Assembly (NCBI RefSeq): GCF_030499535.1
Contig: NZ_JASTLB010000004.1
Location: 62,001 to 126,000, forward strand
Direction of reading: 5' to 3'
DNA length: 64,000 nt
Source of the DNA: Streptomyces sp. TG1A-8
GTDB lineage: Bacteria > Actinomycetota > Actinomycetes > Streptomycetales > Streptomycetaceae
In this document: positions 40,907-49,821 of the stretch, one piece after another
Layout of the letters: the number at the start of each line of letters is the position of its first letter
How positions within the stretch are numbered: position 1 is the first letter of the stretch
The notes under the pieces: generated by a model
Database searches by the model: none
Told to the model about the DNA's origin: nothing
What the model saw: only the letters and a program-made list of their open reading frames with translations
Made by a program: the position numbers and the translations under genes

Positions 40907-41902
40907 TCAATCCTTCAACAGCTCGCCGCGCACGGGCATCCAGTCCAGGGCAGACCGGATGCCGTCCTCCAGGGACAGCTTCGGCGTCCACCCCAGCAGC
41001 TCAGCCGCCCGGTCGCTCTTGGTATAAGCGCCGGCGACATCACCGGGCCGCCGATCGGTGTCGATGGTTGCCACGGGTGTGTCGACGACGTTGTTGAACG
41101 CGGCGCACAGCTCCCGAACCGTGGTGCCCGAGCCGGTGCCCAGGTTGATCGCGATCGAGCGTTTCGACCCCTCAAGGATAGAGTCGAAACGCTCGATCGC
41201 CGCGATGTGGGCTGCGGCGAGATCCCAGACGTGGACATAGTCCCTGATACCCGAGCCGTCACGTGTCTGGTAGTCCGTCCCCGTGACTGGGAATGGACGG
41301 CCTTCCTCGTGTGCCTGGATGAGCACACCCAGGGCATGGCTGGGCCTCTTGAGCTGGAGCCCGGTACGCAGCTCCGGGTCGGCCCCGACCGGGTTGAAGT
41401 AGCGCAGAGACAACACTCGCGGCCCTGCCATGGCGATGTCGGCGAACATCTCCTCGCACACGGCCTTGGTCCGTGCGTAGGGGCTCTGGGGCGCCAACGG
41501 CGAGTCCTCGTCAACGGGCGAGCCGTCCGCGGCCTGATAAATGGAGGCTGAACTGCTGAAGATGATGCGGTCACATCGGTTGCGGTGCAGGTGACTGACG
41601 AAGGCCAGGCTCTTTGCCACGTTGGCCTCGTAATAGCCGATCGGGTCCGCGACAGACTCGGGCACCACGATCAGCGCTGCGCAGTGCACCACCGCGGAGA
41701 TATCCGGGTGCTCCGAGAAGATCCGGTCGACCAGTGCCCCGTCCGCGATGTCGCCCTCGTAGAAGGTACGGCCCTCAGTGAACTCGCGGCGGCCCCGAAC
41801 GAGGTTGTCGAGGATCACTGGGGTGATGCCTGTGTCCAAGCAGGCAGAGGCGACCGTGCTGCCGATGTAACCGGCTCCACCGGCAATAAGGACCTTCACC
41901 AC
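40907..41902 (-). CDS. galE: UDP-glucose 4-epimerase (GalE-like)
   Basis: Protein of 331 residues, the normal length. NAD-binding LIAGGAGYIGSTVAS, Ser/Tyr/Lys site in FSSSASIYQAADG and YARTKAVCEEMF, then RYFNPVGADPELR and RDGSGIRDYVHVWDLAAAH, all typical of extended-SDR epimerases that interconvert UDP-glucose and UDP-galactose. The stop lies four bases beyond the IS5 target duplication, so the IS landed just outside the gene. It is alone here, with no glycosyltransferase or gal operon neighbours. A perfect 18-bp inverted repeat lies inside the gene (41151-41200). Confidence 0.93.
   Translation of the reverse strand: MVKVLIAGGAGYIGSTVASACLDTGITPVILDNLVRGRREFTEGRTFYEGDIADGALVDRIFSEHPDISAVVHCAALIVVPESVADPIGYYEANVAKSLAFVSHLHRNRCDRIIFSSSASIYQAADGSPVDEDSPLAPQSPYARTKAVCEEMFADIAMAGPRVLSLRYFNPVGADPELRTGLQLKRPSHALGVLIQAHEEGRPFPVTGTDYQTRDGSGIRDYVHVWDLAAAHIAAIERFDSILEGSKRSIAINLGTGSGTTVRELCAAFNNVVDTPVATIDTDRRPGDVAGAYTKSDRAAELLGWTPKLSLEDGIRSALDWMPVRGELLKD
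41151..41200. repeat. Perfect 18-bp inverted repeat inside galE
   Basis: GCGATCGAGCGTTTCGAC (41151-41168) and its exact complement (41183-41200) separated by 14 bases. It lies within codons for AAIERFDS…KRSIAIN, a surface region near the C-terminal domain. Nothing in the epimerase family requires it. Confidence 0.7.
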
Positions 41903-42112
41903 GATGTCTCTCCCGGCCTCGTTTCAGCCCCAGATGGCGATCAACGGCAAGGCTAACGGAGACAATTGGTGAGGGAGCGACAGCTCGGGGCTGATCCGGC
42001 CGGGACCGGCTCTCAGGCGCAGGTGCCGCCTGCGCCCGGTAAATCACTCCATCGTCCCATTCCGGCAACTACGGCACTCATCCGTAGCAATCCGAGCTGC
42101 GAGGTTCGAAAA

Positions 42113-42841
42113 CAGGCACTGAGGCTTCCGTCGATCCGCAACGAGTTTCCCGACATCGCCGACCGGGCGGTGAAGGACCAGATGACCTACCGCGGCTTCC
42201 TCGCCGAATTGCTGATGGCCGAGTGCGACGACCGGGCCCGCCGCCGCTCCGAGAGGCGGATCAAGGCGGCCGGCTTCCCGAGGGAGAAGTCCCTACGGAC
42301 CTTCGACTTCGACGCCAATCCGAACATCGACCCGGCCACCATCCACACCCTCGCCTCCTGCGAGTGGATCAAGAAGGGACAGCCGCTCTGCCTGATCGGC
42401 GACTCCGGCACCGGCAAGTCCCACATGCTCATCGCTCTTGGCACCGAGGCGGCGATGAAGGGCTACCGCGTCCGCTACACCCTGGCCACGAAGCTGGTGA
42501 ATGAGCTGGTCGAGGCGGCCGACGAGAAGCAGCTCAACAAGACGATCGTCCGCTACGGGCGCGTCGACCTGCTCTGCATCGACGAGCTCGGCTATATGGA
42601 ACTCGACCGCCACGGCGCTGGACTCCTCTTCCAAGTCCTCACCGAGCGAGAGGAGAAGAACAGCGTCGCGATCGCCTCGAACGAGTCGTTCGGCGGCTGG
42701 ACGAAGACGTTCACCGATCCTCGTCTCTGCGCGGCCATCGTTGACCGGCTCACGTTCAACGGCACCATCATCGAGACGGGCACCGACTCCTACCGCCTCG
42801 CCAGCACACGGGCACGAGCAGAACAGACCGCAGCGGGCTGA
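42113..42841 (+). pseudogene. istB: IS21-family helper ATPase (IstB), lone and 5' truncated
   Basis: From about QALRLPSIRNEF on, the sequence follows the IstB/DnaA-like ATPase: AFLAELLMAE region, Walker A LIGDSGTGKSHMLIAL, Walker B LLCIDELGYMEL and SNESFGGWTKTFTD. IstB loads the IS21 transposase on target DNA. No start codon fits the family N-terminus (internal GTG 42170 and ATG 42182 exist), and no istA transposase or IS21 ends are nearby, so it is a remnant. The 200 bp between it and galE contain nothing recognisable. Confidence 0.85.
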
Positions 42842-42893
42842 TCAAGCACTGCAACGCCTGGCCGGCAACCGCTGAAGGCCGGCCAGGCCGACG

Positions 42894-43532
42894 TCACGCG
42901 AGCGGGACACGCCCTGGGACCAAGGGCCCGGCGTCCAAGTGAGCCGCGATGCGCGTGATGGTCCGGACGTTGTCCTCGAACAGGTGCGCTTGCATGCCCG
43001 CCGCCCGGGCTGCCTCGACGTTGACTGCGACATCGTCGATGAACAGGCAGTCCTCCGGCCGCACGTTCAAGCTGGCGCATGCGGCCTCAAAGGCACGCAG
43101 GTCGGGCTTCTCGATGCCGATCTCGTGGGAATAGACGATCTGCTCCACCAGTTCGTCGAAGTGATACAGCGCCGTCTCCCGCTCCCGGGCGCCGACGAAG
43201 CTGTTGCTCAGGATGCCCAGCCTGCAGCGTCCCTGCAGCCCCCGCACATAGTCGATGAGGTCCTCGTTCGGCGTCCCCAGATACTCCGCCCAGAGATCGG
43301 CCATGAAGGCTTCAACCTGCGGAGCGTCGAGACCCAGCCGGAGTGCCACCTGCTCGTGCACCTCGCGCTCGCTGATGCTCCCGAGGCTCCCAGCCCGCCA
43401 CACGTCGCACAGCCGCTCATGGACAGTGCCCAGTGGCAGCTCCAGCCGCTCTTCCCACCGTTGCACCCACCCGGTTTCCGGCGTGATCTCCAGCACGCCG
43501 CCGATGTCGAGAATGACGCAGGTCGCGGTCAC
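42894..43532 (-). CDS. HAD-superfamily (subfamily IA) hydrolase
   Basis: About 212 residues from GTG 43532 (an upstream in-frame start at 43568 is possible). Motif I VILDIGGVLEI with the nucleophile Asp, motif II LGILSNSF, motif III Lys in IGIEKPD, and motif IV LFIDDVAVNVEAARAAGM, with a helical cap between. The IGGVL variant of motif I is typical of the epoxide hydrolase N-terminal/haloacid dehalogenase-like phosphatases. The substrate is not predictable. It stands alone between a lone istB and a murJ-like gene. Confidence 0.88.
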   Translation of the reverse strand: MTATCVILDIGGVLEITPETGWVQRWEERLELPLGTVHERLCDVWRAGSLGSISEREVHEQVALRLGLDAPQVEAFMADLWAEYLGTPNEDLIDYVRGLQGRCRLGILSNSFVGARERETALYHFDELVEQIVYSHEIGIEKPDLRAFEAACASLNVRPEDCLFIDDVAVNVEAARAAGMQAHLFEDNVRTITRIAAHLDAGPLVPGRVPLA

Positions 43533-43568
43533 GCGAACTCCCCCTCTTCGTCCTTGACCAGCGAGCAC

Positions 43569-44093
43569 AGACCGCCCGCTCGTGTGATCGACAGAGTCAC
43601 TGTCGTCCCTCCCTCTGGGGCAAGGTCAAGCGATCTTCGAAGCTTGTGACATCCCTGTCGCAACCCGTCGACCCGACCGGCCTCAGACAGCAGGTGCCTT
43701 CAAAACTCGTGACGATCTGCGAAGCCCCCAACCGGACGATGCCGTCAGAACTCGTTAACAAACGCTGCCAAAAGAAATGAACGAAGCCACGCCAGATCAG
43801 CCGCACCGGCCGCGCGAACGGACCCACCACCTGCGGGTCACGGTCCAGCAGCATCAGCTGCGTGCACATCGCCTGCGGCCTGTGCATCTCAAAGCTGGCT
43901 TCACCCGCACCGGGACGTCCGACCGGCAGACCGACGGCGCAACTACCGTGCCGTACGAGATGTACGCTAGTGGCGCAGAGCACTTGTTCCGTTGCTGTCG
44001 TATTCCTGGTCCACGGTCGCGGCGATGTCGCTGCACGACTGTGCGGGAGGGGACCAACTGGGCCCCCGAGACCTCGGGGCATAGGTTGACGGC
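43569..44093. other. 525-bp region without a recognisable gene
   Basis: Upstream of the murJ-like gene. The part 43620-43760 has imperfect short repeats (cgatcttcgaagcttgtgac, then actcgtgacgatctgcgaag) that could be an IS end, but no transposase accompanies them. The translations found here have no protein-like character. Confidence 0.5.
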
Positions 44094-45776
44094 ATGATCG
44101 AGGGGGCGAACTCCGCGGCGCAGACCATGCCGCAGGAGCAGCAGAGAAGGGGGCGGCATGCCGCCCGACGGAAGAAGGACAAGGGCGGGCTGGCTCGTTC
44201 GTCCTTACTGATGGCTGTTGGCACCGTGGTGTCACGAGCGACGGGACTGATCCGTCAGGTGCTGCAGGCCGCAGCGCTCGGCACAGGTTTGCTGGCCAGT
44301 ACGTACAACACGGCGAACACCGTGCCGACGAGCCTGTACACGCTGCTGATCGGTGGGGCGCTCAACGCCGTGTTGGTGCCGCAGCTGGTCCGAGCCAGGG
44401 CAACGCAGCCCGATGGCGGACGCGCTTACGAGCAGCGTCTGGTCACGCTCGTGGTCTGTGTACTGGGTGTGGGGACGGCGCTGGCGGTATGGGCGGCGCC
44501 GCAGATCGTGGGCCTGTACATGCGGGACACCCCGAACAGTCACGAGGCGTTCGCGTTGACGGTGACGTTCGCGCGGTTCCTGTTGCCGCAGATCTTCTTC
44601 TACGGGCTGTTCAGCATCTACGGGCAGATGTTGAACGCTCGCGAGAAGTTCGGCGCGATGATGTGGACCCCGGTGCTGAACAACGTCGTGCTGGTCGGCA
44701 TGTTCGCCGCCTATTTGGGACTGATGACGGCGCCCGACCGGGTGGAGGACATCACGACCGATCAGGTGCAGTTGCTGGGGATCGGGACGACGGTAGGCAT
44801 CGCCGTGCAGGCGTTGGCGCTGATCCCGTTCGCGCGGGCTGCCGGTTTCCGTTTCCGCCCGCGGTTCGACTGGCGGGGCACCGGCCTGGGCAAGAGCGTC
44901 CACGCGGCGAAGTGGACGCTGCTGTTCGTCTTAGCCAACCAGGTCGCCCTGACGGTGGTCACGAACTACGCCAACGCCGCCGACCAGGAGCTGCCGCAGG
45001 CCGGCGCGGGCTACTCGGCCTACACCTACGCGCAGACCATCTGGATGCTGCCGCAGTCGATCGTGACGGTATCCCTGGTGACGGCCTTGCTGCCGCGTAT
45101 GAGCCGGGCCGTCGCTGAGGGGCGCATCCCGGATCTACGCGCTGACCTGTCCCGGGTGCTGCGGATCAGCGGCGTGGTCATTGTGCCCGCCGCGTTCCTT
45201 TTCCTCGCTCTGGGGCCGCAGATCTCATCACTGCTGTTTGCCCACGGGGCGGCGGACGCCGCCTCGGCCCGCCCGCTGGGGTACATGCTGCAGGCGTTCG
45301 GACTCGGGCTCGTCCCGTTCTCCGCCCAGTACCTGCTGCTGCGCGGCTTCTACGCCTTCGAAGACACCCGCACTCCGTTCTTCATGGCGGCCTGGATCGC
45401 GGGCGTGAACATCGCCTTGGCCACCGCCTGTCATGTGCTCCTGCCCGCCCGCTGGGCGGTCGTCGGGATGGCCGGCGCCTACACCCTCTCCTACGTGGCC
45501 GGTCTCGCACTCACCGCGCATCTGCTGCGCAGGAGGCTTGAGGGTCGCATCGACGACGGCGGCCTGCGCCGCACCTACGGGAAACTGTTCTGCGCCGCGG
45601 GCCCGGCTGCTGGGCTGGGCTGGGCTGCAGCGCGTGCGTGTGCGGGCCTGGGAAGTGGAACGTGGCCCACGGCCGTCGCACTGGCAACCGGGACGCTGGC
45701 GACAGCCGCGGGGTACCTCCTTCTCGCCCGGCTGATGAAGGTCAACGAGTTGCGTCGCCTGCCCGGGATGCGCTGA
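44094..45776 (+). CDS. MurJ/MviN-family lipid II flippase homologue
   Basis: Protein of 560 residues with a basic N-terminus (RRGRHAARRKKDKGG) and about 14 hydrophobic helices. Typical MurJ motifs are GTVVSRATGLIRQ, GGALNAVLVPQLVRA, NAREKFGAMMWTPVLNNVV and LLRGFYAFEDTRTPFF. MurJ moves lipid-linked peptidoglycan precursors across the membrane. The gene is isolated among mobile debris and contains two TTA leucine codons (44205-44207 and 44931-44933), which would tie it to bldA and thus late growth or development. It is more likely an accessory paralogue than the housekeeping copy. Starts at 44094 or 44127 are possible. Confidence 0.9.
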   Translation: MIEGANSAAQTMPQEQQRRGRHAARRKKDKGGLARSSLLMAVGTVVSRATGLIRQVLQAAALGTGLLASTYNTANTVPTSLYTLLIGGALNAVLVPQLVRARATQPDGGRAYEQRLVTLVVCVLGVGTALAVWAAPQIVGLYMRDTPNSHEAFALTVTFARFLLPQIFFYGLFSIYGQMLNAREKFGAMMWTPVLNNVVLVGMFAAYLGLMTAPDRVEDITTDQVQLLGIGTTVGIAVQALALIPFARAAGFRFRPRFDWRGTGLGKSVHAAKWTLLFVLANQVALTVVTNYANAADQELPQAGAGYSAYTYAQTIWMLPQSIVTVSLVTALLPRMSRAVAEGRIPDLRADLSRVLRISGVVIVPAAFLFLALGPQISSLLFAHGAADAASARPLGYMLQAFGLGLVPFSAQYLLLRGFYAFEDTRTPFFMAAWIAGVNIALATACHVLLPARWAVVGMAGAYTLSYVAGLALTAHLLRRRLEGRIDDGGLRRTYGKLFCAAGPAAGLGWAAARACAGLGSGTWPTAVALATGTLATAAGYLLLARLMKVNELRRLPGMR

Positions 45777-45840
45777 GTCCAGGCAGACGATGCAAGGAGG
45801 CGTGCTTCAGGGACGGTCCTGCGTGCGGCTGGCGATGTAG

Positions 45841-46000
45841 TCAGTCCAGTTGCGTTTGACGAAATTCGCCCAGTCCGTCGCGTTGTCGATGCTGTGTTTG
45901 CGTTCCTGGCCGAGCATCGCGGCGGGCTATTCCCGGCTGGGATGTTCGCGGACATGTATCCGTCGGCGAACGGACGGCCGAGCATGCCGCCGCAGATTCT
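45841..46000 (+). pseudogene. IS1182-like transposase N-terminal fragment
   Basis: Reads PVAFDEIRPVRRVVDAVFAF, LAEHRGGLFPAGMFADMYPS and NGRPSMPPQIL, a good match to the N-terminal start of IS1182-family transposases, then is cut by the left end of an IS3 element at 46001. The rest of the transposase is not found on the other side of that IS, so a deletion accompanied or followed the insertion. Confidence 0.75.
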
Positions 46001-46050
46001 TGAACCGCCCCGGTTCGAATAGAGACTCGATTTCATGAAAGGATCGAGTC

Positions 46051-46377
46051 ATGGCACGACCTTCCCGTTACCCGCTTGAGCTCCGCCGTCGTGCGGTGCG
46101 CATGGTCGCCGAGGTGCGCGACGACTACCCGAACGAGACGGCCGCCCTGCAGGCGGTCACCGACAAGCTCGGCATCGGCTCCCGCGAGACACTGCGGAAC
46201 TGGCTGAAGCAGCAGGAGATCGACGCGGGGACACGGCCGGGGACGACGACGGAGGAATCGGTCCAGCTCAAGGCGCTGAAGAAGGAGATCGCCGAGCTGA
46301 AGCGGGCGAACGAGATCCTGAAGGCGGCGGCGAGTTTCTTCGCGGCCGAGCTCGACCGGCCACACCTGCGCTCGTAG
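46051..46377 (+). CDS. IS3-family OrfA (HTH protein)
   Basis: Protein of 108 residues: an N-terminal helix-turn-helix (PLELRRRAVRMVAEVRDD, IGSRETLRNWLKQQ) and a leucine-zipper-like coiled coil (LKALKKEIAELKRANEILKA). It binds the IS ends and is normally fused to OrfB by -1 frameshifting. OrfB overlaps here in the -1 frame. Confidence 0.93.
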   Translation: MARPSRYPLELRRRAVRMVAEVRDDYPNETAALQAVTDKLGIGSRETLRNWLKQQEIDAGTRPGTTTEESVQLKALKKEIAELKRANEILKAAASFFAAELDRPHLRS

Positions 46378-47303
46378 CGTTCATCGACGAGCACCGGGAC
46401 CGCTTCGGCGGGGTCGAGCCGATCTGCAGGACGCTCACCGAGCACGACTGCAAGATCGCCCTTTCCACCTACTACGCCTACAAGAAACGACTGGCCGCCC
46501 CGTCCGCTCGTACCGTGCGGGACACGGAACTCAAGGAGCTGATCCGGCAGGTCTACACCGACAACTACCGTGTCTACGGGGCACGGAAGATCTGGCGGGA
46601 ACTGAACCGGCAGGGTCATGAGGTGGCCCGCTGCACCGTGGAGCGGCTGATGCGCGAGCTGGGCATCGCCGGCGCCGTCCGCGGCAAGAAGGTCATCACT
46701 ACGGTCCCGGACCAGCAAGCCGGGCGGGCACCGGACCGGGTGGACCGCGACTTCGTCGCCACGGCACCGAACCGCTGCTGGGTCGCGGATTTCACGCACG
46801 TGGCGACCTGGGCCGGGGTGGTCTACGTCGCCTTCGTCGTGGACACCTTCTCCCGCCGTATCGTCGGCTGGTCCGCCGCGACGTCGAAGGAGACCCAGCT
46901 CGTCCTGGACGCTCTGGAGATGGCGCTGTGGCAGCGCGACCGCGATGAACGCCCCCACATTCGGGGCGAGTTGATACACCACAGCGATGCGGGCAGCCAA
47001 TACACCAGTTTCAAGCTGGCCGAACACCTCGACGCGGCCGGCATCGCGGCCTCGATCGGCTCCGTCGGCGACGCCTACGACAACGCCCTGATGGAGAGCA
47101 CGATCGGCCTGTTCAAAACCGAGTTGATCAAGCCACAGCGACCCTGGAAGACACTCTCCCAGGTCGAGCTGGCCACCGCCGAGTGGGTCGACTGGTACCG
47201 CCACCGACGCCTGCACGGTGAGATAGGCCACGTCCCACCCGTTGAGTACGAGACCAACTACTACACGGAACTCACGAAACCACAGGTCACACCCACAATC
47301 TGA
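46374..47303 (+). CDS. IS3-family OrfB (DDE integrase-type transposase)
   Basis: The frame is open from before 46374 (VAFIDEHRDRFGGVEPICRT) to 47303, in -1 relation to OrfA, so the active protein is an OrfAB fusion; a GTG at 46515 would give a 262-residue form. HTH_21 region VYGARKIWRELNRQG, then the rve catalytic core with CWVADFTHVATWAG, LIHHSDAGSQYTS and ALMESTIGLFKTELI as D, D, E. All catalytic residues are present. Confidence 0.92.
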   Translation, partial: VAFIDEHRDRFGGVEPICRTLTEHDCKIALSTYYAYKKRLAAPSARTVRDTELKELIRQVYTDNYRVYGARKIWRELNRQGHEVARCTVERLMRELGIAGAVRGKKVITTVPDQQAGRAPDRVDRDFVATAPNRCWVADFTHVATWAGVVYVAFVVDTFSRRIVGWSAATSKETQLVLDALEMALWQRDRDERPHIRGELIHHSDAGSQYTSFKLAEHLDAAGIAASIGSVGDAYDNALMESTIGLFKTELIKPQRPWKTLSQVELATAEWVDWYRHRRLHGEIGHVPPVEYETNYYTELTKPQVTPTI

Positions 47304-47451
47304 GATCTCTACCGAACCCGGGGCGGTTCAGTTCTCCGCTCCCGCCAGCCGCCCTCAAGAAGCTTGGCGACCTCATCTGCGGTGATGAGTCCCGCGTCCT
47401 CACGAAGGTCTCGCATAAAGGGACTGCTGCATGATCGGGTGACAGCGGGGT

Positions 47452-48342
47452 TTATGCAGCCAAGGCTGCGGCTGGGGTCATGATGGTCTCGTACTCGACG
47501 GGGGTCAATCGGGCCAGGCGTCTTTGACGCCGGCGTCGGTGGTAGGTGCGCTCGATCCAGGTGACGATCGCGATCCGCAGCTCCTGGCGGGTGGCCCAGG
47601 CACGGCGGTCGAGGACGTTCTTCTGCAGCAGCGCGAAGAAGCTCTCCATGGCCGCGTTGTCGCCGGCCGCACCGACCCGGCCCATGGAGCCGACCATGTT
47701 GTGACGTACGACAACGGACACGAACTTCCGTGAGCGGAACTGCGACCCGCGGTCGGAATGAACAATGCATCCGGCGACCTGGCCGCGACGGGCCACTGCG
47801 GATTCAAGGGCTCTCACCGCGAGGCTGGATTTCATTCGGGCGTCGATGGAATAGCCCACGATGCGGCCGGAGTACACGTCCTTGATGGCACACAGATACA
47901 GCTTGCCCTCGCCGGTTGGGTGCTCGGTGATGTCTGTCAGCCACAACCGGTTCGGCCCGTCGGTGGTGAAGTTCCGCCGCACCAGGTCATCGTGGACCGG
48001 TGGCCCGGCTTTGGCGTTCTTGCCGCGGCCTCTTCGCTTGCCGAAGGCGCTCCACCAGCCGTTGTCCCGGCAGATCCGCCAGGCGGTCCGCTCGGCCATC
48101 GCCTCGCCGGCGGCGCGGGCCTCGTCGAGCAGGAAGCGGTGGCCGAACTCTGGATCGTCGCGGTGCGCGTCGAACAGGGCGTTGGCCCGGTATGCCTCGG
48201 CCATCTCGGCGTCGGTGACCGGTCTGGTCAGCCACCGGTAGTAGGGCTGGCGGGCCAGCCCGAGCACCCGGCACGTCACCGCCACCGGCACCCGGTGAGG
48301 GGCAGCGGCGGCGGCCAGCTCGCGGACGAGCGGGTACATCAT
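47452..48342 (-). CDS. IS3-family OrfB transposase (element B)
   Basis: Protein of 296 residues. HTH_21 region (AYRANALFDAHRDDPEFGHR), DDE core with LWLTDITEHPTGEG, CIVHSDRGSQFRS and NAAMESFFALLQKN. The ATG start overlaps the OrfA stop (AAAATGATG), so production could be by coupling or by slippage on the A run. The reading frame is complete and the element may be active. It differs clearly in sequence from element A. Confidence 0.93.
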   Translation of the reverse strand: MMYPLVRELAAAAAPHRVPVAVTCRVLGLARQPYYRWLTRPVTDAEMAEAYRANALFDAHRDDPEFGHRFLLDEARAAGEAMAERTAWRICRDNGWWSAFGKRRGRGKNAKAGPPVHDDLVRRNFTTDGPNRLWLTDITEHPTGEGKLYLCAIKDVYSGRIVGYSIDARMKSSLAVRALESAVARRGQVAGCIVHSDRGSQFRSRKFVSVVVRHNMVGSMGRVGAAGDNAAMESFFALLQKNVLDRRAWATRQELRIAIVTWIERTYHRRRRQRRLARLTPVEYETIMTPAAALAA

Positions 48343-48632
48343 TTTGCCGGCAGGTTCGCCTGCGATAGATACGCCGCTGCCCTTCTGAGGACCTCGTTCT
48401 CCTGCTCCAGCAGCCGGATGCGCTTGCGGGCCTCGCGCAGCTGGGCCGACTCACCCGACGCCGCTGCCGGCCTGGCGCCCTCGTCGGTGTCGGCACGGCG
48501 CAGCCACTTCGACAGAGTGATCGGGTGGACGCCGAAGTCGGCGGCGATCTGTTCCAGCGTGACGCCGGGCTCGCGGTTGCGCGCGACCCGCACGATGTCC
48601 TCGCGGAACTCCTTCGGATACGGCTTGGGCAC
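48339..48632 (-). CDS. IS3-family OrfA (element B)
   Basis: Protein of 97 residues with an HTH (VTLEQIAADFGVHPITLSKW) and a coiled coil (AQLREARKRIRLLEQENEVL) used for dimerisation, ending LPAK directly at the OrfB start. Length is normal for the family. Confidence 0.93.
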   Translation of the reverse strand: MPKPYPKEFREDIVRVARNREPGVTLEQIAADFGVHPITLSKWLRRADTDEGARPAAASGESAQLREARKRIRLLEQENEVLRRAAAYLSQANLPAK

Positions 48633-48832
48633 TGCGACATCCTTCCAGGCCGCCTCTCAGCAAGCCAGGTCAGGTGTCACCTATCCGTGCAGCAGTCCCC
48701 GCCCCGGCGTCGCACAGCCACCTGTCGGCGTACACGTCGGTGCCCAGGCAGGTACACACGAACATGCTCACCGCGTCGCACACGATGACAATCCAGGGGC
48801 CCGCCTTCGTGGCCGGCGAAGCCCGTGCCGTC

Positions 48833-49321
48833 CTATGGCTCCGGCGACATGGCCGACGCGGGAAGGTCGAGAACGCGGGCAAGGGCGGCTGTGAGGGCAG
48901 CGCAATGGCCAGGCAGGTGCCTGGAGGCCCAATCGGCAGCCAGCGCAAGGAAGTCGGCCAGGTCGCGCTCGGCACCGGTTAGCAGGTGGCGGAGCTCAGA
49001 TACGCACAGCTCGATCACCGGACTGTCGCTCTGCTCGGCGTTGACAGTGAGCCGGACGGTGTCGCCGAAACGCTCCGCAATCGGTGACACGGGGTCGTGG
49101 CCGAATCCGAGCAGGCCGCCGTCGTCGACGAACTGGTGCCAGTCGCGCCAGTCCTCCAGCCCATCGCAGCAACCGGGTAGGAAGGTGACGCCTGTGGAGT
49201 TGTCGGTGACCCGCAGGCCACCGGCCGCGAAGAGGTTGTCGAACGTCAGCAGTCCGTGAAAGAACGGAGTCGAGTGCGTCGGCCGGACGAGGCGGCCGAT
49301 CGTCGTCGGGGTCGATGTCAT
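48833..49321 (-). CDS. Hypothetical protein, unrecognised
   Basis: Protein of 162 residues, soluble and acidic, with an N-terminal half rich in aromatics (FFHGLLTFDNLFAAGGLRVT, GLEDWRDWHQFVDDGG) and a helical C-terminal half ending in LTAALARVLDLPAS. No catalytic motif, signal peptide or membrane segment is visible. Codon use is normal for Streptomyces, so it is probably a real gene. The 130 bp between it and IS3 element B encode, on the minus strand, a short protein-like tail (FVCTCLGTDVYADRWLCDAG), perhaps a gene end cut by the IS. Confidence 0.6.
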   Translation of the reverse strand: MTSTPTTIGRLVRPTHSTPFFHGLLTFDNLFAAGGLRVTDNSTGVTFLPGCCDGLEDWRDWHQFVDDGGLLGFGHDPVSPIAERFGDTVRLTVNAEQSDSPVIELCVSELRHLLTGAERDLADFLALAADWASRHLPGHCAALTAALARVLDLPASAMSPEP

Positions 49322-49821
49322 TGCAGCTGGCGATGCGCATCATGGCCGTCCCGACCTCCGCGGGCGAGAGCTCACCGCTGAGAGGCAGAAAGGCAAACGA
49401 CTGGACCTCGGCGACAGGCCAGAGGTCGAAGCCGTCAGGTGCGTATATCTCCAGGACGGGCTACATCACGATCACCCAGCGAAGTGTTCCGCATCCCGCA
49501 CCCGTAGCGCCCCCGGATTACGCCGAGCGCCTCGTCTCGGCCATGGGAACTGAGCACCTTCGTACCGTCCTGAGCAGATGCTGGTGTACGCCGACTCCAC
49601 CCCACGATTGAGTTCACGGACGCTATTCCGCACGGTCGAATATCCGAACTTGCCGATACTCGCGGAGAAGGCCGGGAAGACCGGCTACATCAAGCACGCC
49701 ACGGTCGTCCGCAAGGCCGACGGCGAGGGCACCGAATACCCGAAGGCCGTCCAGGACGTCTCCGGTCCCGGAACCGCGCTGATGGAGCTGGACCTTCTCT
49801 GCACCAACGGCTCAGTGATGG
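49322..49821. other. 500-bp region with a possible broken gene
   Basis: No intact gene. On the plus strand 49640-49825 reads like protein (YPNLPILAEKAGKTGYIKHA, then AVQDVSGPGTALMELDLLC) and stops being protein-like where the acetyltransferase gene begins on the other strand. It may be the end of the mobile backbone interrupted by the first Tn554-like unit. I do not recognise it. Confidence 0.35.

Larger units (their letters stand above)
46001..47330 (+). mobile_element. IS3-family element A
   Basis: Begins TGAACCGCCCCGG (46001) and ends CCGGGGCGGTTCA (47330); the two are inverted repeats. Length 1330 bp with orfA and orfB. No clean 3-4 bp target duplication (attct on the left, gttct on the right). 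Confidence 0.88.
47420..48699 (-). mobile_element. IS3-family element B
   Basis: Ends GGGACTGCTGCA (47420-47431) and, at the other side, GTGCAGCAGTCCC (to 48699); the similarity continues inward for about 26 bp with mismatches. Length 1280 bp. No target duplication is seen. Between element A and element B only 89 bp remain, encoding a short protein-like stretch on the minus strand (MRDLREDAGLITADEVAKLL), probably the broken host gene. Confidence 0.85.

Noticed and set aside
43620..43760. Short repeats resembling IS21 ends near the lone istB
   Set aside because: Imperfect, on the far side of the HAD gene, and no istA or matching opposite end.
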